Notes: a model not told the origin generated them from the sequence alone. Shown: positions 15,401-23,986, numbered from the stretch's first letter. The stretch: DNA of 29,202 bases from CAJOLV01 sp045631885 (GCA_045631885.1 JAZQVN010000008.1:1-29202), one strand, 5' to 3'. Program-made: numbers and translations.

Positions 15401-17797
15401 ATGGGATTTAACCACAAAGAAATCGAAAAGAAATGGCAAAAATATTGGGAAGATAATCAAACATTCAAAACGGATGTTTATGATTTCTCTCGTCCAAAAT
15501 TCTACGCTTTGGATATGTTTCCATATCCATCAGGCGTTGGATTACACGCTGGTCACCCAGAAGGATACACCGCAACAGATATCGTTTCACGTATGAAAAG
15601 GATGCAAGGATATAATGTCCTTCACCCAATGGGATACGATTCTTTTGGTTTACCTGCGGAACAATATGCGATTCAAACTGGTAATCACCCAGAAGGTTTT
15701 ACTAATCAAAATATCAAAACTTTTGAAAAACAATTAAAAGAACTCGGTTTTGACTATGACTGGAGTAGAGTTATCTCCACAAGTGATCCAAAGTTTTATA
15801 AATGGACCCAGTGGATTTTCAAAGGTCTATTCCTCGATGGATATGCTAAATATATCGATATGCCAGTGAACTGGTGTGAAGAATTAGGAACTGTTTTATC
15901 TAATGATGAAATAGTGGATGGCAAATCCGAAAGAGGCGGCTATCCAGTCATTAGAAAGAATTTAAAACAATGGGTTATTGATCAACCAAAATTTGCTGAA
16001 CAATTATTAGAAGGTTTAGAGAGAATTGATTGGCCAGAATCCACGAAAGAAATTCAAAGAAACTGGATTGGAAAATCTATCGGCGCTTTGATTGATTTTA
16101 AAGTCGCTAATACAAACGAGAAATTCACAGTTTTCACAACTCGTTGTGATACGATTTTTGGTGCGACATACTGCGTCTTATCTCCAGAACATGAACTCGT
16201 GAAAAAAATCATGTCAAAAGAACAAGCTGAATTAGTCGAAGCTTATATCAAAGAAGCGGCAAATAAGAGTGAAATTGAAAGAACTTCTTTAAATAAAGAA
16301 AAAACCGGTGTCTTCATCGGTGCTTACGCGGTTAATCCTGCGAATGGAAAGAATATTCCAATTTACATTTCTGATTATGTTTTATCAAGCTATGGAACAG
16401 GCGCCATTATGGCGGTTCCCGCTCATGATAGTAGAGACTACGCCTTTGCGAAGAAGTTTGGAATTGAAATTATTCCAGTTTTAGAAGGTGGAGATATCTC
16501 AGTAGAAGCATATGAAGATGATGGTTTACATATCAACTCTGAATTCCTTAATGGCTTAAATAAAGAAGATGCAATTAATAAAATGTTAGATTTCTTAAAA
16601 GAAAAAGGAATCGGAGAACAAAAAGTTAATTACAAATTCAGAGAATGGATTTTTGCTCGTCAAAGATATTGGGGCGAACCAGTTCCAGTCGTTCATTTAA
16701 ATGATGGAACAGTTTACGCTTTACCAGATGATGAATTACCATTAGTCCTTCCTGAATTAGATGATTATAAAGGTCATAACGGACAAGCTCCATTAGAAAA
16801 CGCGACCGAGTGGAAACACTATAGCAAAAACGGTATTGAGGGTAAAAGAGAAACCTCTACAATGCCAGGCAGCGCAGGTAGCTCTTGGTACTTTATTCGT
16901 TATATTGACCCGCAAAACGACGATGTTTTCTGCGATAAACGCTTAGCAGACCACTGGTTACCAGTTGACTTATATATTGGTGGACCAGAGCACGCTGTAG
17001 GTCATTTGATTTACTCCCGTATCTGGACAAAATATCTCCATGAAAAGGGATATATTGCTGCTGATGAACCATTTAAGAAATTAGTCCACCAAGGCATGAT
17101 TCTTGGCGCGAACGGTATTAAGATGGGTAAACGTTTCCCAGAATTCGTTATTAACCCAAGTGATATCGTTGAACAATATGGCGCAGACACTCTTCGTATT
17201 TATGAAATGTTCATGGGACCTCTTGAAGCGAGTAAACCATGGTCAGATCAAGGTGTCGAAGGTGCCCATAGATTCTTAGAAAGAGTTTACCGTATCATCA
17301 TTGAATCTAACGTTATCGTTGATGAACCAGTTAAAGAACTCGAAATGATTTATCATCAAACAGTGAAGAAAGTGACAGATGACTTTGAAAACTTAGCTTT
17401 CAACACTGCGATTAGCCAAATGATGGTCTTCATTAACGAAGTTTATAAAGTTAACAAATTACCAAGAGAATACGCTGAAGGATTTGTGAAGATGATCTCA
17501 TGTATCACTCCACATATCGGTGAAGAAATGTGGTCATTATTAGGTCACAATAAAACATTAGCGTTTGAACCTTGGCCAAAATATGATGAATCTAAATTAG
17601 TGGCTAACACTGTTAAGATGGCGGTTTCCGTTAACGGAAAACCAAGAGCGACAATCGAAGTTCCACTTGATTTAGATGATGAAGAACTTAAGAAAATCGC
17701 TTTATCTCAAGAAGGCGTGATGAGAAACGTTGAAGGTAAAGAGATCAAGAAAATCATTATTGTTAAAAATAAGATTGTTAATATCGTTGCAATTTAA
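15401..17797 (+). CDS. leuS: Leucyl-tRNA synthetase
   Basis: 798 aa, class I aminoacyl-tRNA synthetase of bacterial LeuRS size, with a CP1 editing domain (TTRCDTIFGATY, GTGAIMAVPAHDSRDYAFA). The HIGH motif is HAGH at residues 49-52. The KMSKS position reads KMGKR (574-578) within GIKMGKRFPEFVINPSD, so the catalytic loop keeps both lysines but not the usual Ser. TSTMPGSAGSSWYF and the DTLRIYEMFMGPLE region are typical. It begins 15 nt after glgA with AGGAGGAA upstream and so probably shares the glycogen transcript; no T-box fits in that gap. Confidence 0.97.
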   Translation: MGFNHKEIEKKWQKYWEDNQTFKTDVYDFSRPKFYALDMFPYPSGVGLHAGHPEGYTATDIVSRMKRMQGYNVLHPMGYDSFGLPAEQYAIQTGNHPEGFTNQNIKTFEKQLKELGFDYDWSRVISTSDPKFYKWTQWIFKGLFLDGYAKYIDMPVNWCEELGTVLSNDEIVDGKSERGGYPVIRKNLKQWVIDQPKFAEQLLEGLERIDWPESTKEIQRNWIGKSIGALIDFKVANTNEKFTVFTTRCDTIFGATYCVLSPEHELVKKIMSKEQAELVEAYIKEAANKSEIERTSLNKEKTGVFIGAYAVNPANGKNIPIYISDYVLSSYGTGAIMAVPAHDSRDYAFAKKFGIEIIPVLEGGDISVEAYEDDGLHINSEFLNGLNKEDAINKMLDFLKEKGIGEQKVNYKFREWIFARQRYWGEPVPVVHLNDGTVYALPDDELPLVLPELDDYKGHNGQAPLENATEWKHYSKNGIEGKRETSTMPGSAGSSWYFIRYIDPQNDDVFCDKRLADHWLPVDLYIGGPEHAVGHLIYSRIWTKYLHEKGYIAADEPFKKLVHQGMILGANGIKMGKRFPEFVINPSDIVEQYGADTLRIYEMFMGPLEASKPWSDQGVEGAHRFLERVYRIIIESNVIVDEPVKELEMIYHQTVKKVTDDFENLAFNTAISQMMVFINEVYKVNKLPREYAEGFVKMISCITPHIGEEMWSLLGHNKTLAFEPWPKYDESKLVANTVKMAVSVNGKPRATIEVPLDLDDEELKKIALSQEGVMRNVEGKEIKKIIIVKNKIVNIVAI

Positions 17798-17848
17798 ACA
17801 TTTGTATATGACGCGATACCCTTAGTGGATTGCAGTGGAGGAGATAAA

Positions 17849-18622
17849 ATGAATGTTTGTATTGATGTCGGTAATACGACTATTTCAATGGGTTTCTATG
17901 AAGAAGATAAACTCGTTGATAGATTGACTCAGTTTACTGAAGTTAATCGAACCAAAGATGAATATGTGATGTTTTTGAAAAACTCATTTAATTCATTAGG
18001 TTTCAAATTTAATCAGATTAATAGAATTATTTATTCTTCAGTTGTTCCATCAGTGAATCAACCTTTTAAGAGCGCTTTAAAAAGTTTGATGAACGCGGAA
18101 TTACTTTTAATTGGCCCTGGCATTAAAACAGGTGTTGGTTTAAGAGTAGATGATCCAAACGAAATCGGTAATGATTTAATCGCTGATTTAGTGGGTGCAA
18201 AAGAAAAATATGGTTACCCAACTTTAGTTGTGGACCTTGGAACAGCGAGTAAAGTCTTACTTTTAGATAAAGACGGTAACTTTGTTAGTTGCTTAATCTT
18301 ACCTGGATTATCATTAAGCGCGAATAGTTTAACTAGTAAAGCGGCATTATTACCTGATGTTTCTTTAGAAACACCAAAAACAGTTTTAGCGAAGAACACA
18401 GTTAATGCGATGAACGCTGGAATAGTGTTTGGTCATGCGGATATGATTACTGGTTTAGTTAATCGTTATGAAAAAGAAATTGGTTATTCATGTAAACATG
18501 TTTTAACTGGTGGAAGTGCGATTTATTTAAAAGATATCATGGGTGAATCTTTCATCTATGACGCTAATTTGACCTTGGATGGTCTTAACATTTTGTTAAT
18601 GAAAAACGAGGTTAAATTATGA
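17849..18622 (+). CDS. coaX: Type III pantothenate kinase
   Basis: 257 aa from ATG at 17849; GGAGGAG just upstream makes this preferable to an in-frame TTG at 17825. ASKHA-fold enzyme that phosphorylates pantothenate, the first step to coenzyme A. The phosphate loop is IDVGNTTISMGF at 4-15; the substrate motif GVGLRVDDPNEIGNDLIAD and the second phosphate motif VVDLGTASK are present, then ILPGLSLSANSL, and LTGGSAIYL near the C-terminus. It overlaps the following transporter gene by ATGA, suggesting supply of its substrate. Confidence 0.93.
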   Translation: MNVCIDVGNTTISMGFYEEDKLVDRLTQFTEVNRTKDEYVMFLKNSFNSLGFKFNQINRIIYSSVVPSVNQPFKSALKSLMNAELLLIGPGIKTGVGLRVDDPNEIGNDLIADLVGAKEKYGYPTLVVDLGTASKVLLLDKDGNFVSCLILPGLSLSANSLTSKAALLPDVSLETPKTVLAKNTVNAMNAGIVFGHADMITGLVNRYEKEIGYSCKHVLTGGSAIYLKDIMGESFIYDANLTLDGLNILLMKNEVKL

Positions 18623-19392
18623 AGAACTTTTTTACCGCGAAAACAATAGCAGGACTAGGCGTTTTAACCGCGATGGTTGTCGCTTTACAGTTCCTTTCTA
18701 ACTATGTTCAATTTGGCCCAATCTCTATTACTTTAGCCTTATTCCCAATCGCGGTGGGCGCGATGTTATATGGCCCAATTGGAGGCTTATTCCTTGGTTT
18801 AATTGATGGGGCAATCATCTTATTATCTCCATCCACAATTACAGGATTTTTCGCTATTAATCCATTTGGTACGATTGTTGTATGTTTACTTAAAACTGGT
18901 CTAGCTGGATTAGTAGCAGGATTTATTTTCTTATTACACAAAAAAGGTGCGAATGTTGAATTATTCGCGGCGATGATTTTATTGCCTTTAGCGGTAGTTA
19001 TCGCTATGCCTGATATCAATACAGGATTCTTAGCTAGTGAACCTTGGGGTGTCTTATTAGGTAGAATAATTAGATTTGTTATTATCTCCGCCTTAGTGGC
19101 GTTTGTCTTTAAGGGATTATTAAAACCAAGCACGAAATCTGTCGTCTTTTTAGCCTCAATTTCTGTGCCTTTATTAAATACAGGATTATTTGCTGTTGGC
19201 GCTTTCACTATATTTAGTGATATCCTTTTACCAGGAGCAGCTTCTGCGGGTAAATCGGCGATTTACTTCTTAATCTTTGTTTGGATTGGTTGGAATTTCT
19301 TTATTGAATTCGCAATCAATGCCGCTTTAGCGCCAGCATTTTATAACGTTTATAAAAGTATTGAAAAGAATTTTCAAAGGGAGAACCGATAA
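18619..19392 (+). CDS. ECF transporter S-component-like membrane protein (pantothenate suggested by context)
   Basis: 257 aa, strongly hydrophobic with about six helices. The N-terminal part (LTAMVVALQFLSNYVQFG, then ALFPIAVGAMLYGPIGGLFLG) has the pattern of substrate-binding S components of energy-coupling factor transporters, which use a shared ATPase module encoded elsewhere. It overlaps coaX by ATGA, so pantothenate is the natural guess for the substrate, although folate-type S components share the same first-helix pattern. The substrate is inference; the fold assignment is fairly firm. Confidence 0.75.
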   Translation: MKNFFTAKTIAGLGVLTAMVVALQFLSNYVQFGPISITLALFPIAVGAMLYGPIGGLFLGLIDGAIILLSPSTITGFFAINPFGTIVVCLLKTGLAGLVAGFIFLLHKKGANVELFAAMILLPLAVVIAMPDINTGFLASEPWGVLLGRIIRFVIISALVAFVFKGLLKPSTKSVVFLASISVPLLNTGLFAVGAFTIFSDILLPGAASAGKSAIYFLIFVWIGWNFFIEFAINAALAPAFYNVYKSIEKNFQRENR

Positions 19393-20765
19393 TGAAAAAG
19401 AAAACAATTTATGAACAAATGACAGAAAAGTATGAATCTCTTTTGTTTGAGAATCTCAAACCATTTGTGGCTATTCCATCTGTTTATAGCGATGAAACAA
19501 AAGATGAACAAAATCCATTTGGAAAAGAAGTTTCTAGAGCTTTAGATTTCATCACTCAATTAGCGAGAAAAGATGGTTTTAAAGCGACGAATTACGACAA
19601 CATGGTTGTTGAAATTATCGCTGGCGATGAGAGTACAAAAAACGTCACAGTCATGGCTCACGCGGATGTCGTTCCAGAAGGTACAGGCTGGGATCAAGAT
19701 CCATATGAAGTCGTTGAAAAAAACGGTGAATTATTCGGTCGTGGTGTCGCTGATGATAAAGGACCACTTCTCTCTTGCTACTACGGCATGAAAGCCTTAA
19801 GTGACGAAGGAAGAATTAATGGTTACCATGTCAGATTCTTAGTGGGTGGAAATGAAGAAAGTGGTTCATTAGGCATGGAACATTATTTCCATACATTAAA
19901 GAAGAAACAACCAGATTTAGGTTTCTCTCCAGATAGTGATTATCCATTAACTTATGGAGAAAAAGGTATCATCGGTTTCTTAGCCTCAACGAAGGTTAAT
20001 TTACCAGAGGTATTTTCCATTGAAGGTGGCGTCGCTCATAACGCGGTTATCGAGAAGTGCGATGTCCACATGATTAAAGATGCAAAATTCTTAAAATTCT
20101 TAAAAGATAAAAAAGTTAAATTTGAATTATTAGAAAAAGAAGATAGCTATGTGATCAGCTTTATTGGCGCGGCGGCTCATGGCTCAGTCCCATGGATGGG
20201 TGTTAACGCTGGCTTAATCGCTTTAGATATGTTAGGCCAATATTTTGATAATAAAGAATTACAATTTGCTTATAAATGCTATAGTGGCACCAAAGGTGAA
20301 GGTGTTCACGCTGATGCTTATAGCGAAGATATGCACGATAACTCATTATGTGTTGGCTTTGTCAAATTACATGATGGCTTATTAAATATCGCAATTAACT
20401 TCCGTTATGTTAATACAGTGACAGAAGAAGAAATGATTAATAAGTTCCTCGAAAATAGTAAACCAATGGAAATTAAAGTTTTAGGAACATCTCCATTACT
20501 TTATTTCCCATTAGATTCATTATTAATTAAGACATTAATGCAAGCTTACCAAGAAGAAACCGGTGACTTAGTCAGTAAACCATTAACTTCCGGTGGTGGA
20601 ACATATGCGAAGGAAGCGGATAATGTCGTCGCATTTGGTATGCAATTACCAGGATATAATTCTGGAATGCACTCTCCAGGAGAAAAGTGTCCAAAGGACA
20701 ACCTTATCAAATCAATGGCGATTTACGCTAGAGCAATTGAAGCATTAGGAAATAAACTGAAATGA
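19392..20765 (+). CDS. pepV: M20-family dipeptidase, PepV-like
   Basis: 457 aa, the PepV/Sapep size. Cytosolic zinc dipeptidase that completes peptide breakdown. Metal and catalytic residues can be seen in order: MAHADVVPEG (His, Asp), GRGVADDKGP (bridging Asp), GGNEESGS (general base Glu and metal Glu), PDSDYP, the AAHGSVPWMG lid region, and GMHSPGE near the end (last His). The TAATG junction with the S-component gene and ATGA overlap with trmB place it in the coaX-to-pncB transcript. Confidence 0.93.
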   Translation: MKKKTIYEQMTEKYESLLFENLKPFVAIPSVYSDETKDEQNPFGKEVSRALDFITQLARKDGFKATNYDNMVVEIIAGDESTKNVTVMAHADVVPEGTGWDQDPYEVVEKNGELFGRGVADDKGPLLSCYYGMKALSDEGRINGYHVRFLVGGNEESGSLGMEHYFHTLKKKQPDLGFSPDSDYPLTYGEKGIIGFLASTKVNLPEVFSIEGGVAHNAVIEKCDVHMIKDAKFLKFLKDKKVKFELLEKEDSYVISFIGAAAHGSVPWMGVNAGLIALDMLGQYFDNKELQFAYKCYSGTKGEGVHADAYSEDMHDNSLCVGFVKLHDGLLNIAINFRYVNTVTEEEMINKFLENSKPMEIKVLGTSPLLYFPLDSLLIKTLMQAYQEETGDLVSKPLTSGGGTYAKEADNVVAFGMQLPGYNSGMHSPGEKCPKDNLIKSMAIYARAIEALGNKLK

Positions 20766-21373
20766 GAACTAAATTCAAAGCTTGGACAGTCCCATATTTA
20801 GAAGAACACCCAGAAGTTCTCTTAAATGCGGAAGAACTTCCAGCTTTTGATCGTTCTTTTAATCTTGAAATTGGTTCTGGTAAAGGCCAATTCCTCGTGG
20901 ATATGGCGCTTAAGTTCCCAAAACAATACTTTATCGGTGTCGAAAGAAATACCACTTGCGCGGGTATCACTGCGAAGAAACTCGTGGAAACTCCTGAAAT
21001 TAATAACGCTAAATTAATCTACGATAATGCTGATGTGGTATTAATGAATTTAAAAGATGAAACAGTGGATAATATCTTTTTAAATTTCTCTGATCCATGG
21101 CCAAAGAAAAGACACTGGAAGAGAAGATTATCTGCACCTAGTTATTTAGATAACTATTACCGCATCTTAAAGAAAGATGGAAAGTTAATAATCAAAACTG
21201 ACAATCCAGATTTATTTGCCTTTAGTAAAGAGATGCTTGAATCATCAAAATTCATTTTAGTGTCTATTACTGATAACTATATGGATAGAGATGAATTCGA
21301 CGCTGAAACAGAATATGAGAAATCTTTTAGAGAAGAAGGAGTGGCGATTCATCGCTTAGTGGTGAAGAAATAA
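20762..21373 (+). CDS. trmB: tRNA (guanine-N7)-methyltransferase TrmB
   Basis: 203 aa. Methylates G46 in the variable loop of tRNAs with SAM. Conserved stretches: LEIGSGKGQFL (SAM loop, residues 38-48), FIGVERN, FLNFSDPWPKKRHWKRRL (the family signature with tRNA-binding basic residues), KTDNPDLF and a late ETEYEKSFREEG. Starts inside the pepV stop (ATGA) and shares TAATG with the next gene. PepV and TrmB homologues are also loosely linked in Bacilli. Confidence 0.96.
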   Translation: MRTKFKAWTVPYLEEHPEVLLNAEELPAFDRSFNLEIGSGKGQFLVDMALKFPKQYFIGVERNTTCAGITAKKLVETPEINNAKLIYDNADVVLMNLKDETVDNIFLNFSDPWPKKRHWKRRLSAPSYLDNYYRILKKDGKLIIKTDNPDLFAFSKEMLESSKFILVSITDNYMDRDEFDAETEYEKSFREEGVAIHRLVVKK

Positions 21374-21981
21374 TGATTAAAGATTATTTGATTTACTTTT
21401 CTAATAGCATTTATAAAGATAGTCTCTATATCCATCTCAGAAGAGATTATCAAATTAAGGACGAGACCAAGTTCTTTAATAATGTGGAAGTTCTCTACAA
21501 AGAAAAAGTCCCGATCGTTTATATGATTCATAACATCTCTAGATATACAAAAATCTGGATGGACGGATATATTTATTTGCCAACAAAAGTGCTTATTGAT
21601 GTGATTAACTCAATACTCATTAACGCAGGTTTAGAACCTCTCGCTTATAAAGATGAAAGCGGCTATAAAATTGGAAAAATTACCGCAAAAACGCCATATT
21701 TGCATGGTTTTTCATATGAAATTGATATCGGAAGTAACAAATTAGTGCACGCTTTTTCTCTACAAGAAATAGATATAAATAAGAAAGTTGTCATCATTCA
21801 AGAAGGCGTCAGTTTAGATGAAAAACGCTACTTCTTAAATTATGAATTAGAAGGGGAAAAGTTCGATTCGTACTTAGTAAATGAAAAAGATTTATTGATT
21901 AGTGATAAAGATAACATAATAATTGTTGATGATAACGTTAATATAGGTAGTGACTTCTTTTGGATGGAGGAAAGAAAATAA
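21373..21981 (+). CDS. Hypothetical cytosolic protein
   Basis: 202 aa, not recognised. No signal peptide or transmembrane helix. Composition is rich in Ile, Lys, Asp and Tyr; the C-terminal half has many short beta-type stretches (KKVVIIQEGVSLDEKRYF, KDLLISDKDNIIIVDD). The first half contains IHNISRYTKIWMDGYIYL, perhaps a small alpha-beta domain. It lies between trmB and the nicotinate phosphoribosyltransferase gene with one-base TAATG overlaps on both sides, so it is translated with them. No function is proposed. Confidence 0.85.
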   Translation: MIKDYLIYFSNSIYKDSLYIHLRRDYQIKDETKFFNNVEVLYKEKVPIVYMIHNISRYTKIWMDGYIYLPTKVLIDVINSILINAGLEPLAYKDESGYKIGKITAKTPYLHGFSYEIDIGSNKLVHAFSLQEIDINKKVVIIQEGVSLDEKRYFLNYELEGEKFDSYLVNEKDLLISDKDNIIIVDDNVNIGSDFFWMEERK

Positions 21982-23084
21982 TGGAACCATTAGAAATTAA
22001 ATTAAAAGAAGAAGGAAAGATTTCTCGTTTAACAAACAAGACTTTCCAATTTGAGAAAGAATTAGGTGAAGGATTTTATTCCGCGAACTATTTCTTAAAA
22101 TCTCAAAAAATCGTCAAAGAAAATGAACCAGGTCATTTAGTGACTATGCAGTGGTTCCAAAGAAGAGATGATTCAATGCTTTGTGGAATCGATGAAGTTA
22201 TTGCATTAATTCATACATTTGCCATTCACCCAGAAGAATTAGAAATCGAAGCTTTAAATGATGGCGATATCATTCAAGCTAATGAACCAGTATTAAAAGT
22301 CACTGGTAAATATGAAAACTTCGGATTCTTAGAATCAGTAGTGGATGGCATCTTAGCAAGAAGAACAAGTGTTGCCACGAATGTATATAAAGTGAAGAAA
22401 GTCATTGGAGATACGCCAATCTTCTCCATGGCGGACCGTCAAGATGATTATCACACTCAAATCGGTGATGGCTATGCAACATATGTTGCAGGTATCAATA
22501 AAGTCAGTACCGATGCCCAAGGTTATTGGTATGGTGGTAAAGGTATGGGCACAATGCCTCATGCTTTAATCCAAGTGTGTGGTGGTGATGTTTGTAAAGC
22601 TGCAGATATCTATTTAAAATCATTCCCAAATGAAAAAGTGACAGCCTTAATTGACTATCATAATAATGTCGTAAGAGATTCCTTAATGCTAGCGAGACAT
22701 TTAGGTGAAAAACTCAATGGCGTTCGTGTTGATACATCTAAATCATTAGTCGATCATTATTTCGATGATAAAGACACAAGTGATTTTGACCCTCATGGAG
22801 TTTGTAAAGAACTAATCTTCGCTTTAAGAAAAGCCTTAGATGATGAAGGATTTAACTATGTTAAAATCACAGTTAGTTCCTCTTTCTCCGCGGAAAAGAT
22901 TGCTGAATGGAAAGCATTAAATGTTCCAGTTAGTATGTACGGCGTTGGCACATACTTTGTTAACAACACCACTTGTGGATTTACTGGTGACTTAGTTATG
23001 CTTGATGGCAAACCTGAAGCTAAAGAAGGTAGAGCCAATTACCCAAGCGATAGATTAAAGAAAGTTCCTTATCCTATTTACTAA
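21981..23084 (+). CDS. pncB: Nicotinate phosphoribosyltransferase
   Basis: 367 aa from ATG 21981 (GGAGGAAAG upstream; TAATG overlap). Joins nicotinate to PRPP to form nicotinate mononucleotide in NAD salvage. It belongs to the shorter NAPRT type: GFYSANYFLKSQKIV near the N-terminus, TMQWFQRRDDSMLCG, DGILARRTSVATNVYKV, the FSMADRQDDYHTQIGDG loop, GTMPHALIQVCGGD and GVRVDTS, then YGVGTYFVN near the C-terminus. Last gene before a strong terminator. The symbol pncB is used for function; the sequence is of the shorter subgroup. Confidence 0.9.
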   Translation: MEPLEIKLKEEGKISRLTNKTFQFEKELGEGFYSANYFLKSQKIVKENEPGHLVTMQWFQRRDDSMLCGIDEVIALIHTFAIHPEELEIEALNDGDIIQANEPVLKVTGKYENFGFLESVVDGILARRTSVATNVYKVKKVIGDTPIFSMADRQDDYHTQIGDGYATYVAGINKVSTDAQGYWYGGKGMGTMPHALIQVCGGDVCKAADIYLKSFPNEKVTALIDYHNNVVRDSLMLARHLGEKLNGVRVDTSKSLVDHYFDDKDTSDFDPHGVCKELIFALRKALDDEGFNYVKITVSSSFSAEKIAEWKALNVPVSMYGVGTYFVNNTTCGFTGDLVMLDGKPEAKEGRANYPSDRLKKVPYPIY

Positions 23085-23104
23085 ATAATATATTTAAACA
23101 AGAA

Positions 23105-23132
23105 AAAACCAGAGCACGATAGCTCTGGTTTT
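23105..23132. terminator. Strong bidirectional terminator between pncB and rpsD
   Basis: Perfect 11 bp stem AAAACCAGAGC / GCTCTGGTTTT (23105-23115 and 23122-23132) with a 6 nt loop, A-run on the left and T-run on the right. It lies between convergent genes and serves both strands. Confidence 0.9.
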
Positions 23133-23145
23133 CAGTAACTCTCGA

Positions 23146-23751
23146 TTAGAGTTTTCTGTTGTAGAATTCAACGATTTGAGATTCGGTGATGTCTTGCGGT
23201 AATTCTTTACGTTCGACTTCACGAATGTATTTGCCGCATTTCTTTTCTGCATCGACTTCGACCCAACCATATTTGGTGGCGACGCTGTCGAGAGATTCTT
23301 TAACGACTTTCAAATCTTTGCTACCTTCTCTGACGGCGATGACATCACCGACTTTGCAAAGGTATGATGGAACGTCAACTTTCTTACCGTTAACTTCGAT
23401 GTGACCATGATTGACTAATTGTCTGGCACCTCTACGTGTGCGGGCGAAGCCCATACGGAAGACTAAGTTATCAAGACGGCTTTCGAGTAATTTCATAAAT
23501 GCGACGCCTGTAACTTCGTTACTCTTTAACGCAATCATGAATAAACGACGGAATTGTCTTTCATTGACGCCATACATCTGTCTGAGTTTTTGTTTCTCGG
23601 TTAATTGTTTTCCGTATTCGGATAATTTCTTTCTACGGTTCGCACCATGTTGACCTGGGCCATATGGACGTTTGGCAAGTTCTTTACCAGTTTCGAGAGT
23701 GGAAAAACCAAGACGACGGCTTTGTTTCCAACTTGATCCAGTATATCTCAC
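23146..23751 (-). CDS. rpsD: 30S ribosomal protein S4 (uS4)
   Basis: 201 aa from GTG at 23751, chosen over a longer TTG-started frame because AAGGAGG lies 8 nt upstream and the product then starts MRYTGSSWKQSRRLG like other Bacilli S4. Primary 16S-binding protein that nucleates 30S assembly and often represses its own mRNA. Seen: KRPYGPGQHG, KQKLRQMYGVNERQFRR, and the S4 RNA-binding domain SRLDNLVFRMGFARTRRGARQLVNHGHIEVNG. It is a single-gene unit with its own promoter and structured leader. Confidence 0.97.
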   Translation of the reverse strand: MRYTGSSWKQSRRLGFSTLETGKELAKRPYGPGQHGANRRKKLSEYGKQLTEKQKLRQMYGVNERQFRRLFMIALKSNEVTGVAFMKLLESRLDNLVFRMGFARTRRGARQLVNHGHIEVNGKKVDVPSYLCKVGDVIAVREGSKDLKVVKESLDSVATKYGWVEVDAEKKCGKYIREVERKELPQDITESQIVEFYNRKL

Positions 23752-23900
23752 GATATAACTCCTCCTTTTCTTTATTTTTCGCAAAATAATGAATAGGTGT
23801 GAATCCCTGTCTCCGGATGTACCCTTTTCGCCGTTGAGCTTAGGTTACTTTTTAATGTGGGACATCGGACAAGACGTATTCACATGCTGCATTACATGCA
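23752..23900 (-). promoter_or_regulatory. rpsD leader RNA, probable S4 autoregulatory element
   Basis: About 149 nt from the predicted transcription start to the GTG. On the transcript there is first a CTGCAT-GTA-ATGCAG hairpin (23901-23887), then a long-range helix GTGAAT/ATTCAC (23883-23878 with 23804-23799) enclosing GATGTCCC/GGGTACATC (23866-23859 with 23824-23816, one bulged base). A 30-35 nt internal region (AAGTAACCTAAGCTCAACGG) is left single-stranded, and a spacer ends in AAGGAGG. B. subtilis rpsD is repressed by S4 through its leader; this paired structure suggests the same. Identity with a known Rfam leader was not tested. Confidence 0.65.
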
Positions 23901-23906
23901 GTAAGT

Positions 23907-23936
23907 ATCTTACAGGAAATAATATATTTAAGTCAA
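23907..23936 (-). promoter_or_regulatory. rpsD promoter
   Basis: Reading the minus strand: TTGACT (23936-23931), 18 bp spacer, TAAGAT (23912-23907). Predicted start near 23900, giving the long structured leader before rpsD. Confidence 0.75.
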
Positions 23937-23969
23937 ATATTTTTTATAATATTTTTCCGCTAGTTTATA

Positions 23970-23975
23970 TATAAT
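23970..23975 (+). promoter_or_regulatory. -10 box of the DUF1295 gene, predicted leaderless
   Basis: TATAAT at 23970-23975, 11 nt before the ATG at 23987, with no Shine-Dalgarno between. The expected start near 23982 leaves about 5 nt of leader. No good -35 is visible, so this is weaker than the gmk case. Confidence 0.45.
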
Positions 23976-23986
23976 ATTCAACATAT

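Noticed and set aside
18708..19208. 166-codon minus-strand frame opposite the S-component gene
   Set aside because: It mirrors the hydrophobic gene on the other strand, has Asn/Lys/Pro-rich composition, no ribosome-binding site and no recognisable motif.
23137..23153. AACTCT-CGATT-AGAGTT inverted repeat as a second terminator
   Set aside because: It overlaps the rpsD stop codon, has no T-run, and a much stronger terminator lies directly beside it.
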